Shown: in pieces, positions 42,525 through 51,752 of the stretch
Layout: each line of letters starts with the position of its first letter
How positions within the stretch are numbered: the first letter of the stretch is position 1
From: Jiangellales bacterium
GTDB lineage: Bacteria; Actinomycetota; Actinomycetes; Jiangellales; Jiangellaceae
Reading direction: 5' to 3'
NCBI GenBank assembly: GCA_030447955.1
Contig: JAUJNY010000001.1
Location: 862,966 to 926,965 of the forward strand
DNA: 64,000 nucleotides
Notes under the pieces: model-generated
Seen by the model: only the letters and a program-made list of their open reading frames with translations
What the model was told of the DNA's origin: nothing
Databases searched by the model: none
Made by a program: the position numbers and the translations under genes

Positions 42525-43495
42525 TCATGACGGAGTGCCGTCGCCGGTCAGAGCCCCGGCCAGCAGGTAGTTGGGGGAGCGGTCGAGTTGGTTGCGGTTG
42601 CGGTCGTAGCGCCTGGTGGTGCGCGGGTCGGCATGGCCAAGTGCGTCCTGGACGTCTTGCAGGGCCGCGCCGAGGTGCAAGGACTCCGTCGCGTAGGAGT
42701 GGCGCAGGCTGTGCGGGGTCACGCCGGCGGGCAGGCCAGCGGTGCGGCACAGAGGCGGGCCAGCTGTTCGTGCGCGCTGCGGTACGGGTAGCGAGTCGAG
42801 CCGTCGCGAGCGAGGAACAGCGGTCCGCTCGTGCGCTCCTCGAGGTAGGCGTCGAGGGCTCGGACGACCGGGGGAGCGAGGGCGACGCGGCCGGCCTTGC
42901 CTCCCTTGCGCGTCACCTTGAGCACGCGGTGGCCCTGGTCGTGGCTGTAGTCGCGCACGTCGGCCCCGAGCGCCTCAGAGATGCGTAGCCCGCAGAAGAT
43001 CAACACCGACACGAGCGCTGCGGAACGCGGGGAGTGGGCCGCTGCCGCAGCGAGCAGGCGGCGCAGCTCGTCGGCCGTGAGCCCAATGGCTTGGGACTCG
43101 TCGGCCACCTTGGGACGCCGCACCGAGGCAACAGGGGAGTGAGCGAGCACGCCGGCGTCGTGCAGTCCGTAGTCATAGAAGCCTGCAAGCGCCGAGAGCT
43201 TGCGCGCCACGGTGGCAGCAGACGCCGGTCGTCCAGTGCGGGGCTGCGGGTTGGTGGTCAGGTGACGCACCCAGGCGTCGACATGGTGGCGCTCGGCGGC
43301 GAGTGGGTGCACGCCGAGATCCGCGCACCAGGCAGCCCACGCCTGCAAGTCCAGGTGGTACGCGGTGGCGGTGTTGGCGGGGTGGCCGACAAGCCACGCC
43401 GAAGCGAGGCGCAGGAAGGGGTCGTCCTCACGTGAACCCGGCAGTCGGTCGAGCGGCTCCGGGCGTAAAGGGGGCGCCACGCCGGGGGGGACCAC
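42525..43495 (-). pseudogene. tyrosine recombinase (XerC/D-like integrase), frameshifted before the active-site tail
   Basis: The N-terminal SAM-like domain begins FLRLASAWLVGHPANTATAYHLDLQAWAAW. The catalytic domain has the first Arg in FCGLRISEALGADV, then a frameshift at about 42741-42751 (one base missing in GTGCCGCACC on the minus strand). The tail follows: HSLRHSYATE (HxxR), ALGHADPRTT and the nucleophile in RRYDR. Corrected length is about 323 residues from GTG 43495; the frame is open to 43603 but overlaps another ORF. All five catalytic residues are present. It lies beside the right-hand direct repeat, as expected for an element's integrase. Confidence 0.85.
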
Positions 43496-43511
43496 GCCAC
43501 GAGGTCGGTGC

Positions 43512-43757
43512 TCAACGGGCCAACCCGTCGACGCGGTGGTTCCACGGCAAGGCCCGCGAGCGGCGCGCTGCGGACCAGTTCGCCACCTGAGCGATGCGAG
43601 CACCCTCGATCGCGTTCAGCGCGGAGGCGGCATGGGGCTTGCATCCCCACACGACGTCCTGGCGTCGGTCCTCGACGGCCACCACCGCTGCTGCGGGACA
43701 CGTCGGCTCGTGCTCGGGGCTCAGCGCGCACGGCCGACTGGTGTCGGGCTCGATCAT
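43512..43757 (-). CDS. small Cys/His protein upstream of the integrase
   Basis: 81 residues with Cys10, Cys20, Cys39 and His42 (WGCKPHA), a spacing that would suit a small zinc-binding fold. A basic C-terminus (ARRSRALPWNHRVDGLAR) follows. It ends 16 nt before the proposed integrase start and could be co-transcribed with it. I do not recognise a family; an excisionase or accessory role is speculation. The remaining 43758-43949 shows no gene. Confidence 0.4.
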   Translation of the reverse strand: MIEPDTSRPCALSPEHEPTCPAAAVVAVEDRRQDVVWGCKPHAASALNAIEGARIAQVANWSAARRSRALPWNHRVDGLAR

Positions 43758-43949
43758 GGGTCAGACGCTAGTCGGGGGCTGTGACACCTCCTGGCGAGCA
43801 GGATGGGTGTTAGCGCAGGCCGTGGGCGGCGGCCAGGTGGCGGCTTCTATGCAAGCAACTCAGCGAAGCGCTCGGGGCGATAGCGCACGCAACCCAAACC
43901 GAATCAAGTTTCCGTCGGGGTCGACGTCCGCAGGTACGGCGGGCCAGCA

Positions 43950-43965
43950 GCGTGCGAGCATCGCC
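43950..43965. repeat. candidate attR (16-bp direct repeat, right copy)
   Basis: GCGTGCGAGCATCGCC, ending 2 nt before the hemW GTG; identical to 38520-38535. It contains GAGCAT, 6 nt from the hemW start, which could be part of the hemW promoter. Confidence 0.6.
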
Positions 43966-43967
43966 GG

Positions 43968-45203
43968 GTGCCGTCCGCTCCGCCCACCGGCGACCCTGCG
44001 CCGGCCGATGGCGCGCTGCCGACGGCCTCGCTCGCCGGGCTCGGCACCCGGCCCTTCGGGTTCTACCTCCACGTGCCGTTCTGCGCGACGCGCTGCGGTT
44101 ACTGCGACTTCAACACCTACACCGCCGCAGAGCTCGGCGGCGCGGGTGCCGCGCCGGGCGCCTCCCGGGAGACGTGGGCGGACGCCGCGATCGCGGAGGT
44201 GCGGCTGGCCCGCCGGGTCCTCGGCGAGACCGACGTGCCGGTGGCCACGGTCTTCTTCGGGGGCGGCACCCCCACGCTGCTGGCGCCCCGCGACCTCGGC
44301 CGGGTGCTCGCCGCCATCGCCGGGGAGTTCGCGCTGGCACCCGACGTCGAGGTGAGCACCGAGGCCAACCCGGAGTCGCTGGACGAGCGGTCGCTGGCCG
44401 GGCTGGTCGAGCAGGGAATCACCCGCTTGTCCCTCGGCATGCAGAGCGCGAGCGCGCACGTGCTCGCCGTGCTGGAGCGCCGGCACACCCCCGGGCGGCC
44501 GCAGCGTTGCGTCGCCGCGGCGCGGGCGGCCGGGTTCGGCCAGGTCAGCCTCGACCTCATCTACGGCACCCCGGGGGAGTCCACGGACGACTGGCGGCGC
44601 AGCATCGAAGCGGCGATCGCGGTCCGCCCCGACCACGTGTCGGCGTACGCACTCGTCGTCGAGGCCGGCACCCGGCTGGCCAACCGCGTCCGGCGGGGTG
44701 AGCTGGACGCCCCGGACGAGGACGACCTCGCCGACAAGTACGCGCTCGCCGACGATGCGCTCAGCGCCAGCGGCTACTCCTGGTATGAGGTGTCGAACTG
44801 GTCCAGCGGGATCAGCGCGAGGTGCCGGCACAACCTCGGGTACTGGACCGGTGCCGACTGGTGGGGTGCCGGGCCGGGGGCGCACAGCCATGTCGGGGGT
44901 ACCCGCTGGTGGAACGTCAGGCACCCGGCCGGTTGGGCCGCTCGGCTGGCTGCGGGACAGAGCCCGGCGCAGGCCCGTGAGGTGCTCGACGGGCCCACCC
45001 GGCGCGTCGAACGCGTCCTGCTCGAGCTGCGGCTCGTGGACGGGCTGCCGCTCAGCGTGCTGGACGAGGCCGGGCGGAGCGCGGCCAGCCGGGCTGTGCT
45101 CGCCGGGACGCTGCATGCCGAGCCGTACGCCTCCGGACGGGCCGTCCTCACCCGGCGCGGACGGCTGCTCGCCGACGCGGTGGTGCGCGACCTGCTGGGC
45201 TGA
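43968..45203 (+). CDS. hemW: radical SAM heme chaperone HemW
   Basis: Inserts heme into target proteins; related to but distinct from coproporphyrinogen oxidase HemN. 411 residues. The radical SAM cluster motif is HVPFCATRCGYCDFNTY (about 35-51), followed by FFGGGTPT, LSLGMQSAS and the HemW-type HNLGYWTGADWWGAGPGAHS. The GTG start is 2 nt after the right-hand direct repeat, so the element inserted immediately upstream without harming the coding region. Followed by the hrcA region, as in other actinomycetes. Confidence 0.93.
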   Translation: MPSAPPTGDPAPADGALPTASLAGLGTRPFGFYLHVPFCATRCGYCDFNTYTAAELGGAGAAPGASRETWADAAIAEVRLARRVLGETDVPVATVFFGGGTPTLLAPRDLGRVLAAIAGEFALAPDVEVSTEANPESLDERSLAGLVEQGITRLSLGMQSASAHVLAVLERRHTPGRPQRCVAAARAAGFGQVSLDLIYGTPGESTDDWRRSIEAAIAVRPDHVSAYALVVEAGTRLANRVRRGELDAPDEDDLADKYALADDALSASGYSWYEVSNWSSGISARCRHNLGYWTGADWWGAGPGAHSHVGGTRWWNVRHPAGWAARLAAGQSPAQAREVLDGPTRRVERVLLELRLVDGLPLSVLDEAGRSAASRAVLAGTLHAEPYASGRAVLTRRGRLLADAVVRDLLG

Positions 45204-45242
45204 GCGTGGGGGACGCGCCGAGCCGAGGTGCCCGGTTGCCAC

Positions 45243-45731
45243 TCAGTGCACCAGGCGCAGGGTGAGTGGATAGCGCCACAGCTCGCCGTTGTTGGCGCGG
45301 ACCGAGCCGATGATCACCGCGATGAGGTACCACAGGCCGTACGCCAGCGCCAGGGGCACGATCGCGATCAGGCCGACCCCGAGGGTCAGCAGGGCGATCA
45401 GGAAGCCGACGAAGAACAGCAGGAGGGCCGTGAGCTGGAAGTTGAGCGACTCGGTCGCATGGTGGCGCACGTAGCTGGAGCGGTTGCCGAAGACGACCAG
45501 GACGAGGAGCGGAGCCAGCACGCCGAGGGCGACCGCCGCGGCGACGAGCGACAAGGCGTGGGCCAGCGTCGCCCACAGCCGCTCCTCGTCGGGACGCAGC
45601 GCCGGGGGACCGCCCGGTGGCTGACCGGACGAGCCCGGTGGCGGTGGCCCGGGCGGAGGCGGCATCCGCTGGGGCTGATCGGTCCAGCCCGGTGGCGGGC
45701 CGGGAGGAGGTTGCTGCGGCTGCTCGCTCAC
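45243..45731 (-). CDS. DUF4870 domain membrane protein
   Basis: 162 residues. A proline/glutamine/glycine-rich cytoplasmic N-terminus (about 1-55) is followed by three membrane helices in the DUF4870 pattern, with the hallmark [15 protein letters not shown]. Function unknown. Two adjacent GTG codons (45734 and 45731) could start it; I chose the second. It converges on hemW and diverges from hrcA. Confidence 0.85.
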   Translation of the reverse strand: MSEQPQQPPPGPPPGWTDQPQRMPPPPGPPPPGSSGQPPGGPPALRPDEERLWATLAHALSLVAAAVALGVLAPLLVLVVFGNRSSYVRHHATESLNFQLTALLLFFVGFLIALLTLGVGLIAIVPLALAYGLWYLIAVIIGSVRANNGELWRYPLTLRLVH

Positions 45732-45792
45732 CACCCCATCGTGGCACGGGGTCGGGTCGGGGGCGGTCGCGATCCGGCGCGGCGTCCGTAGA

Positions 45793-45819
45793 CTGGCACT
45801 CCGACGGCGGGAGTGCCAG
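45793..45819 (+). promoter_or_regulatory. CIRCE operator at the hrcA promoter
   Basis: CTGGCACTC-N9-GAGTGCCAG is a 9-bp perfect inverted repeat with the exact CIRCE spacing and core. TAGACT at 45789-45794 is the likely -10 box, partly under the operator. HrcA would repress its own hrcA-dnaJ operon here. Confidence 0.9.
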
Positions 45820-45880
45820 GCCGCAGACCGTGCGCGGAGTCGCGCCGAGGTGGCCGGAGCAACGAGGGAGGTGCCACACG

Positions 45881-46897
45881 ATGTCGGAGGACCGCAGGCT
45901 GGACGTGCTGCGCGCCATCGTCGAGGACTATGTCTCCACGCAGGAGCCGGTGGGCTCCAAGTCACTCGTCGAGCGGCACAACCTCGGAGTCTCGCCGGCG
46001 ACGATCCGCAACGACATGGCCGTCCTCGAGGAGGAGGGCTACATCGCCCAGCCGCACACCAGCGCCGGCCGGGTGCCCACCGACAAGGGCTACCGGCTGT
46101 TCGTCGACCGGATGCGGTCGGTCAAGCCGCTGTCGGGGGCGGAACGGCGGGCGATCCAGAGCTTCCTGGACGGCGCGGTCGACCTCGACGACGTGGTCCA
46201 GCGCACCGTGCGGCTGCTGGCCCAACTGACCCGCCAGGTCGCGGTCGTGCAATACCCCTCATTGCTGCGCTCGACCGTGCGGCACGTCGAGCTGGTCGCG
46301 CTGACCGGCACCCGGCTGCTGCTGGTCCTCATCACCGACACGGGGCGGGTCGACCAGCGGGTGGTCGACACCGGGCGGCCGGTCGACGACGCCGTGCTGG
46401 CCGACCTGCGTGCCCGCCTCAACGCCGTCGCCGCCGGACGGCAGGTGGGGGAGGTCGCCACTGGGCTGGGCGACCTCACCGAGCGGTTCGCGCCGGAGGA
46501 CCGTACGGCGGTCGCGTCGGTGCTTTCGGCACTGCTGGACTCGCTGCTCGAGCGCACCGACGTCCGGGTGGCAGTAGCCGGCACCGCCAACCTGACCCGC
46601 TTCGGCCAGGACTTCGAGCACACCCTGCGGCCGATGCTGGAGGCCCTGGAGGAGCACGTGGTGCTGCTGCACCTGCTCGGCGAGGCCACCCGCCCGGCCG
46701 CGCTCACCGTGCGCATCGGCGCCGAGAACCCGGGCAACCTGTCCTCGGCATCGGTGGTGTCCGTCGGCTACGGCCCGGGTGAGCAGGCGCTGGCGACGAT
46801 GGGCGTCCTCGGACCGACCCGGATGGACTACCCCGGGACGATGGGGGCCGTGCGCGCGGTTGCGCGCTACGTGAGCAACATCTTGGCGAGTCACTAG
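45881..46897 (+). CDS. hrcA: heat-inducible transcription repressor HrcA
   Basis: Represses class I heat-shock genes by binding CIRCE. 338 residues with the N-terminal winged helix ([48 protein letters not shown]), the [14 protein letters not shown] segment, and the GAF-like dimer domain ending [27 protein letters not shown] lies 9 nt before ATG 45881. The stop overlaps the dnaJ GTG by one base. Autoregulated through the CIRCE site 60 nt upstream. Confidence 0.97.
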   Translation: MSEDRRLDVLRAIVEDYVSTQEPVGSKSLVERHNLGVSPATIRNDMAVLEEEGYIAQPHTSAGRVPTDKGYRLFVDRMRSVKPLSGAERRAIQSFLDGAVDLDDVVQRTVRLLAQLTRQVAVVQYPSLLRSTVRHVELVALTGTRLLLVLITDTGRVDQRVVDTGRPVDDAVLADLRARLNAVAAGRQVGEVATGLGDLTERFAPEDRTAVASVLSALLDSLLERTDVRVAVAGTANLTRFGQDFEHTLRPMLEALEEHVVLLHLLGEATRPAALTVRIGAENPGNLSSASVVSVGYGPGEQALATMGVLGPTRMDYPGTMGAVRAVARYVSNILASH

Positions 46898-48027
46898 TGC
46901 CCCCCGACTACTACGGGACGCTCGGCATCAGCCGCGACGCCGGCGCCGACGACATCAAGCGGGCATACCGGCGACTCGCCCGCCAGCTGCACCCGGACGT
47001 CAACCCCGATCCCGGTACGCAGGAACGCTTCAAAGAGGTCACCAACGCCTACGAGGTGCTCTCCGACCCGCGCAAGCGGGAGCTGTACGACCTCGGCGGC
47101 GACCCGCTGGCGACCGGCGGCGGGGCAGGCGGTGGGTTCGGGGCCGGCTTCTCCTTCACCGACATCATGGACGCCTTCTTCGGCGGCGCCGCGGGGCCTG
47201 GCCCGCGCAGCCGGGTGCGCCGTGGGCAGGACGCGCTGCTGCGCGTGCAGCTCGACCTCGCCGAGGCGTCGTTCGGAACCACCCGGGAGATGCAGGTCGA
47301 CACCGCCATCGCCTGCGCGACCTGCGGTGGGGCGGGCACCGCGCCGGGTGCCTCCTTCGTGGCCTGCGACATGTGTGGCGGGCGCGGTGAGATCAACCAG
47401 GTGCAGCGCTCGTTCCTCGGCCAGGTGATGACCGCGCGGCCCTGCCCGCAGTGCCACGGCTTCGGCACCGTCAACCCGCGGCCGTGCCCGGAGTGCTCGG
47501 GCGACGGACGGGTTCGCACCAGGCGTACCGTCACCATGAAGATCCCAGCCGGGGTCGACACCGGCACCCGCATCCAGCTGGCCGGTCAGGGCGAGGTCGG
47601 TCCCGGTGGTGGTCCGGCGGGAGACCTCTACGTCGAGGTCAGCGTCGCTCCGCATCCGGTCTTCAGCCGCCGTGGCGACGAGCTGCACGCCACGATCGTG
47701 TTGCCGATGACCGCCGCCGCCCTCGGTACGTGGGTTGAGCTGGAGACCCTGGACAGCACCGAGCAGATCGAGATCCGTCCGGGCACCCAGCACGGGGAGA
47801 CCCAACGGCTGCCCGCGCGGGGTGTGCCCCGCCTCCGCGGCACCGGACGGGGAGACCTGGTTGTGCACTTCGAGGTCGTCACCCCGACCAAGCTCGACGG
47901 CCGGCAGGAGGAGCTGCTGCTCGAGCTCGCCGAGCTGCGCGGAGAGCAGCACGTGTCCGGCGCGCCCGCCAGCGGCGGCGGCGGCGGGCTGTTCACCCGG
48001 CTGCGCGACGCGTTCAAGGCACCCTGA
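46897..48027 (+). CDS. dnaJ: chaperone protein DnaJ
   Basis: Co-chaperone that stimulates DnaK ATPase and delivers substrates. 376 residues, type I: J domain with HPD (LHPDVNPD, about 32-39), a Gly-rich stretch, four zinc repeats CATCGGAG, CDMCGGRG, CPQCHGFG and CPECSGDG, then the C-terminal domains. GTG start joined to the hrcA stop. This is the hrcA-linked DnaJ2 of actinobacteria, usually distinct from the copy in the dnaK operon. Confidence 0.97.
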   Translation: MPPDYYGTLGISRDAGADDIKRAYRRLARQLHPDVNPDPGTQERFKEVTNAYEVLSDPRKRELYDLGGDPLATGGGAGGGFGAGFSFTDIMDAFFGGAAGPGPRSRVRRGQDALLRVQLDLAEASFGTTREMQVDTAIACATCGGAGTAPGASFVACDMCGGRGEINQVQRSFLGQVMTARPCPQCHGFGTVNPRPCPECSGDGRVRTRRTVTMKIPAGVDTGTRIQLAGQGEVGPGGGPAGDLYVEVSVAPHPVFSRRGDELHATIVLPMTAAALGTWVELETLDSTEQIEIRPGTQHGETQRLPARGVPRLRGTGRGDLVVHFEVVTPTKLDGRQEELLLELAELRGEQHVSGAPASGGGGGLFTRLRDAFKAP

Positions 48028-48040
48028 GCCCCGCACGCAG

Positions 48041-48781
48041 GTGAGCCCGCCCGTCTTTGTGGTGCCCCGCGAACGGCTGCGGGGGACCGGCGACCGGGTC
48101 GAGGTCGACGGGTCCGAGGGTCGCCATGCGGCGGTGGTGCGCCGGGTCAGGGCCGGCGAGCACGTCGACCTCACCGACGGGGAAGGCCTGCTCGTCCGCT
48201 GCGAGGTCGTGTCCGCCGGCCGCGGCGGCCTGGTGTGCGCGCTCGGCGCGCGGGCGTACGTCGCCCAGCCGCAGCCGCGCCTGGTCGTGGTCCAGGCGCT
48301 GCCCAAGGGCGTCCGCGGTGAGCTCGCCGTCGAGCTGATGACCGAGGTGGGCGTCGACGAGATCGTCCCGTGGCAGGCCGCGCGCTGCGTCACCCAGTGG
48401 GGCGGCGAACGCGGCGCGCGGTCGCTGCACCGGTGGCGCAACACCGCCCGGGAGGCCGGCAAGCAGTCGCGCCGCGCCTGGTTCTGCCGGGTCAGCGAGC
48501 TGGCCTCCACCGCGCAGGTGGCGCAGCGGGTGGCGGGCGCCGCGCTGCCCGTCGTGCTGCACGAGGCAGCGCAGGCGCCGCTGGCCGCGCTCGTGCCGCC
48601 TGCGGCGGGGGAGGTGGTCATCGTCGTCGGTCCGGAGGGTGGCATCAGCGACGAGGAGCTCGCCTGCTTCGGCACCGCCGGCGGCGCGCCCGTCCGGCTT
48701 GGGGCCACCGTGCTGCGCACGTCCACCGCCGGCACGGTCGCCGCGGCGGCGCTGCTCGCCCGTACCCCCCGCTGGTCCTGA
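48041..48781 (+). CDS. rsmE: 16S rRNA (uracil-1498-N3)-methyltransferase
   Basis: SPOUT methyltransferase acting on assembled 30S subunits. 246 residues: an N-terminal PUA-like domain (RHAAVVRRVRAGEHVDLTDGEG) and the knotted C-terminal domain with VIVVGPEGGISDEELACF and VLRTSTAGTVAAAALL. GTG 48041 is 13 nt after dnaJ, and the frame is open upstream only as a shadow of dnaJ. The hrcA-dnaJ-rsmE order is conserved. Confidence 0.93.
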   Translation: MSPPVFVVPRERLRGTGDRVEVDGSEGRHAAVVRRVRAGEHVDLTDGEGLLVRCEVVSAGRGGLVCALGARAYVAQPQPRLVVVQALPKGVRGELAVELMTEVGVDEIVPWQAARCVTQWGGERGARSLHRWRNTAREAGKQSRRAWFCRVSELASTAQVAQRVAGAALPVVLHEAAQAPLAALVPPAAGEVVIVVGPEGGISDEELACFGTAGGAPVRLGATVLRTSTAGTVAAAALLARTPRWS

Positions 48782-48813
48782 CCCGCGCCCCAGCCTCCCT
48801 AGGATGCGGAGCC

Positions 48814-49167
48814 ATGCCGGCCGGGGACACCGACTGCCTGTTCTGCCGCATCGTCGACGGCGACGTCCCGGCCGACGTCGTGCGGGAGTCGGAGCGAACG
48901 CTGGCCTTCCGCGACATCAACCCGCAGGCCCCGGTGCACGTGCTGGTGGTGTCGCGCGAGCACCACGCCTCCGCCGGTGAGCTCGCGGCCGCGGACCCGC
49001 ACACGGCGGCAGAGGTGCTCCGCGAGGCGGCAGCCGTGGCCGGCGCCGAAGGCGCGGACGCGGGTTACCGCATCGTGTTCAACACCGGAGCAGCCGCCGG
49101 GCAGTCCGTACCGCACGTGCACGCCCACGTCCTCGGTGGTCGGTCGCTGGGTTGGCCGCCCGGATGA
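48814..49167 (+). CDS. HIT family hydrolase (HINT-like)
   Basis: 117 residues. The catalytic triad is PHVHAHVLGG near the C-terminus, with the N-terminal DCLFCRIVDGDVPADVV typical of HINT-type nucleoside phosphoramidases. TAGGAT at 48800-48805 lies 8 nt before ATG 48814, so it is leaderless within the rsmE-HIT region. Its stop overlaps a 23-codon micro-ORF in an ATGA tetramer. Confidence 0.92.
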   Translation: MPAGDTDCLFCRIVDGDVPADVVRESERTLAFRDINPQAPVHVLVVSREHHASAGELAAADPHTAAEVLREAAAVAGAEGADAGYRIVFNTGAAAGQSVPHVHAHVLGGRSLGWPPG

Positions 49168-49235
49168 GCAGCCTCCCCGACCTGGTTGGCGGCGCCCTGG
49201 TCGCCCGCCGACGCGCGGAGTGGCCTGAGCCGTGA
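49164..49235 (+). CDS. 23-residue micro-ORF coupled on both sides
   Basis: ATG 49164 overlaps the HIT stop (ATGA), and its own stop overlaps the GTG of the MFS gene (GTGA). It encodes MSSLPDLVGGALVARRRAEW plus three residues. The double 4-nt overlap is exactly that of translationally coupled genes in this genome, so ribosomes ending HIT translation could be carried to the transporter start. No family known. Confidence 0.4.
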   Translation: MSSLPDLVGGALVARRRAEWPEP

Positions 49236-50485
49236 GCGGGAGCCGAGCCGTCTTCGCCGAGCGTGAGGTGCGCGGGCTGCTCGCCGCTCAGATCACCAGC
49301 GAGATCGGAGACTCCCTCGCTCGGGTCGCCGTCGCCCTGCTCGTGCTGGAACGGACCAACTCGGCGCTGCTGTCGGCGCTGGCGCTCGGGCTCTCCCACA
49401 TCCCGCCGATCCTCGGCTCCGCGCTGCTCGGACCCTTCGCCGACCGGTACTCCCGCCGCCAGGTGCTGCTGGTCTGCGATGCGGCCCGGGCCGCCCTCGT
49501 CGTCGTGCTGGCTCTCATCGCGGTGCCCGGCGTCCCGCTCTGGCTGCCGCTTGTGTTGTTGCTCGTCACCGAGCTCTTCACCGCGCCGTTCGAGGCCGCC
49601 CGCAGCGCCCTGTGGGCCGACGTCGTCCCCCGCCCCCGCGACCTGCTCGCCGTCTCCGGTGTCTCGCAGGTCCTCGCCCAGGCCACCCAGGTGCTGGGTC
49701 TGGTCGTCGGCGCCCTGCTGGTCAACGCGACGACACCCCGCCTCGCCCTCTTCGTCGACAGCGCCACCTTCGTGGTGTCCTACCTGCTCATCACCGCGTT
49801 CGTCGTCGAGCGGGGGAGCCTCGTCGCCGGTGAGGACGTGCGGCCGTTCGTCGAGGACCTCAAGGCCGGGATCGCGGCCGTCTTCACCCACCGCGTACGG
49901 CGCGCCCTCATCGTCCTCGCCTGGGCGATCACCCCGCTGCTGGTGTCCGCGGAGGCGGTGGCGTTGCCGTACGCAGAGAGCGCCGGAGTTCCCTCCCTCG
50001 GCGCCTTTCTGCTCGCCGCGGTCCCCGCCGGCGCGGCGCTCGGCGCGGCGCTGGCGACGCGGTTCGACCCGGCGCGGCTGGTCGCCCGAATCCAGCTGCT
50101 GATCGCGGCGGCCGCCATCCCGTTGCTACTCACCGCGGCCAATCCACCGCCGGCCCTGACGCTGGTCCTGTGGGTGGCTGCCGGCATGGCCCAGGGCCTG
50201 CTGGTTCCTGTCCTCATGGTGTCGGTGGCGGCAGTGACGCCCCCGGCGCTGCGCGGCCGGGTCAACGGCGTCGCCGCCGGTGGCTTCAGCCTGTTCATCG
50301 CCTTGTCGTACGTGGTGACCGGCGGGCTCGCCGACCTGACCGCGGAGCACCTGGCGGTGGGTGGCGTCGGCGCCCTGGGACTCGCCGTCGCAGCGGTGGC
50401 CACCCGCAGCTGGCCCCGGGCGGAGGTGCTCGCGGCCGTCAGTGCCACCTCGCTCGACGAACCGCAGGCGGGGACCGCGAGCTGA
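49232..50485 (+). CDS. MFS transporter
   Basis: 417 residues with 11-12 membrane helices. The loop 2-3 motif GPFADRYSRRQVLLVCDAARA (about 69-89) and ALRGRVNGV near residue 345 suit the drug-export-like MFS subfamily of actinobacteria (MFS_3/DHA3 type). Substrate unknown. Its GTG start overlaps the stop of a 23-codon ORF. The 180 nt that follow (50486-50665) carry TACCAT at about 50541, a likely promoter for phoH. Confidence 0.87.
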   Translation: MSGSRAVFAEREVRGLLAAQITSEIGDSLARVAVALLVLERTNSALLSALALGLSHIPPILGSALLGPFADRYSRRQVLLVCDAARAALVVVLALIAVPGVPLWLPLVLLLVTELFTAPFEAARSALWADVVPRPRDLLAVSGVSQVLAQATQVLGLVVGALLVNATTPRLALFVDSATFVVSYLLITAFVVERGSLVAGEDVRPFVEDLKAGIAAVFTHRVRRALIVLAWAITPLLVSAEAVALPYAESAGVPSLGAFLLAAVPAGAALGAALATRFDPARLVARIQLLIAAAAIPLLLTAANPPPALTLVLWVAAGMAQGLLVPVLMVSVAAVTPPALRGRVNGVAAGGFSLFIALSYVVTGGLADLTAEHLAVGGVGALGLAVAAVATRSWPRAEVLAAVSATSLDEPQAGTAS

Positions 50486-50665
50486 GGTCCGGTGCCGCTG
50501 CGTCCCTCGTGTCGGCCCGGGCGGCCGAGCAGGCGTGGGGCTACCATGGGCCGGTCCTCAGGGCGGCCGAGCTTGGCGCGGTCGCCGCCGGCGGGGGCGT
50601 GCACCGCGACGTAGCGACGTTCCCGAGATCGAGGGGCAGGCGCGAGCAGGCCGACAGGCCGACCC

Positions 50666-51700
50666 ATGGCCGAGAGCATCCAGGCCCCCGACCGGGCCCA
50701 GCACCGGATCGTCGTCCCGACGAGCGTGCCCATGGTGAGCCTGCTGGGATCCCGCGACGAGCTCCTCCAGGTCGTCGAGTCGGCTTTTCCTGACGTCGAT
50801 GTGCTCGTGCGCGGCAACGAGATCAGTCTTGGCGGCGCGCCCAGCTCGCTGGCCCTCGTCGAGCGGCTCCTCGACGAGCTGATCGCCGTGGTGCGCACCG
50901 GCCAGGGGCTGACACCCGAGGCCGTCGAGCGCTCGATCGCCATGGTGCGGGCCCGCACCGCCGAACGGCCGGCCGACGTGCTGACCCTCAACATCCTCTC
51001 CAACCGGGGACGCACGATCCGGCCGCGCACGCTCAACCAAAAGCGCTACGTCGACGCGATCGACCAGCACACCGTCGTCTTCGGGCTGGGACCGGCCGGC
51101 ACCGGCAAGACCTACCTGGCCGTGGCCAAGGCCGTTCAGGCGCTGCAGGCCAAGCAGGTCACCCGCATCGTGCTCACCCGTCCGGCGGTCGAGGCCGGGG
51201 AGCGGCTGGGCTTCCTGCCCGGCACGCTGAGCGAGAAGATCGACCCCTACCTGCGCCCGCTGTACGACGCGCTGCACGACATGATGGACCCGGCGTCGAT
51301 TCCGCGGCTGATGACTGAGGGGACCATCGAGGTCGCGCCGCTGGCGTACATGCGCGGGCGCACTTTGAACGACGCCTTCATCATCCTGGACGAGGCCCAG
51401 AACACCTCACCGGAGCAGATGAAGATGTTCCTCACCAGGCTCGGCTTCGGGTCCCGGATGGTCGTCACCGGGGACACCACGCAGGTCGACCTCCCGGCCG
51501 GCACGTCCAGCGGGCTCATCATCGTCCAGGGCATCCTCGAGGGCATCGCGGACGTCCACTTCTGCCGGCTCACCAGCCACGACGTCGTCCGGCACAAGCT
51601 CGTTGGCGAGATCGTCGACGCGTACTCGCGCTTCGACGCGTCCCGGCCCCCGTCCCGCCCGCAGCCGGACCCGCGGCCACACCGCTCCGGCCGGCGGTGA
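50666..51700 (+). CDS. PhoH-like ATPase
   Basis: 344 residues. N-terminal KH-like region ([29 protein letters not shown]), then a P-loop ATPase with [13 protein letters not shown] (Walker A, about 140-152), [21 protein letters not shown] (Walker B) and [12 protein letters not shown]. The C-terminus is basic and proline-rich. It precedes ybeY, a partner in 16S rRNA maturation in many bacteria, so a role in RNA metabolism is likely. Promoter probably at about 50541. Confidence 0.95.
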   Translation: MAESIQAPDRAQHRIVVPTSVPMVSLLGSRDELLQVVESAFPDVDVLVRGNEISLGGAPSSLALVERLLDELIAVVRTGQGLTPEAVERSIAMVRARTAERPADVLTLNILSNRGRTIRPRTLNQKRYVDAIDQHTVVFGLGPAGTGKTYLAVAKAVQALQAKQVTRIVLTRPAVEAGERLGFLPGTLSEKIDPYLRPLYDALHDMMDPASIPRLMTEGTIEVAPLAYMRGRTLNDAFIILDEAQNTSPEQMKMFLTRLGFGSRMVVTGDTTQVDLPAGTSSGLIIVQGILEGIADVHFCRLTSHDVVRHKLVGEIVDAYSRFDASRPPSRPQPDPRPHRSGRR

Positions 51701-51752
51701 GGAGCTCGCGAACCGCTGTGGCGTCAGCTCCAGGCGCGACGGTCCCCGGCCC

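Larger units (their letters stand above)
38520..43965. mobile_element. putative integrated element bounded by 16-bp direct repeats
   Basis: The 5.4 kb between fadD and hemW is framed by the identical 16-mer GCGTGCGAGCATCGCC at 38520-38535 and 43950-43965. It contains a tyrosine recombinase gene near the right end, a degenerate recombinase tail at the left, and cargo unrelated to the flanking genes (MocR regulator, YczE protein, alaA-like aminotransferase). fadD and hemW on either side are intact core genes. This is the signature of site-specific integration with attL and attR. The recombinase is frameshifted, so the element may now be fixed. Confidence 0.6.
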
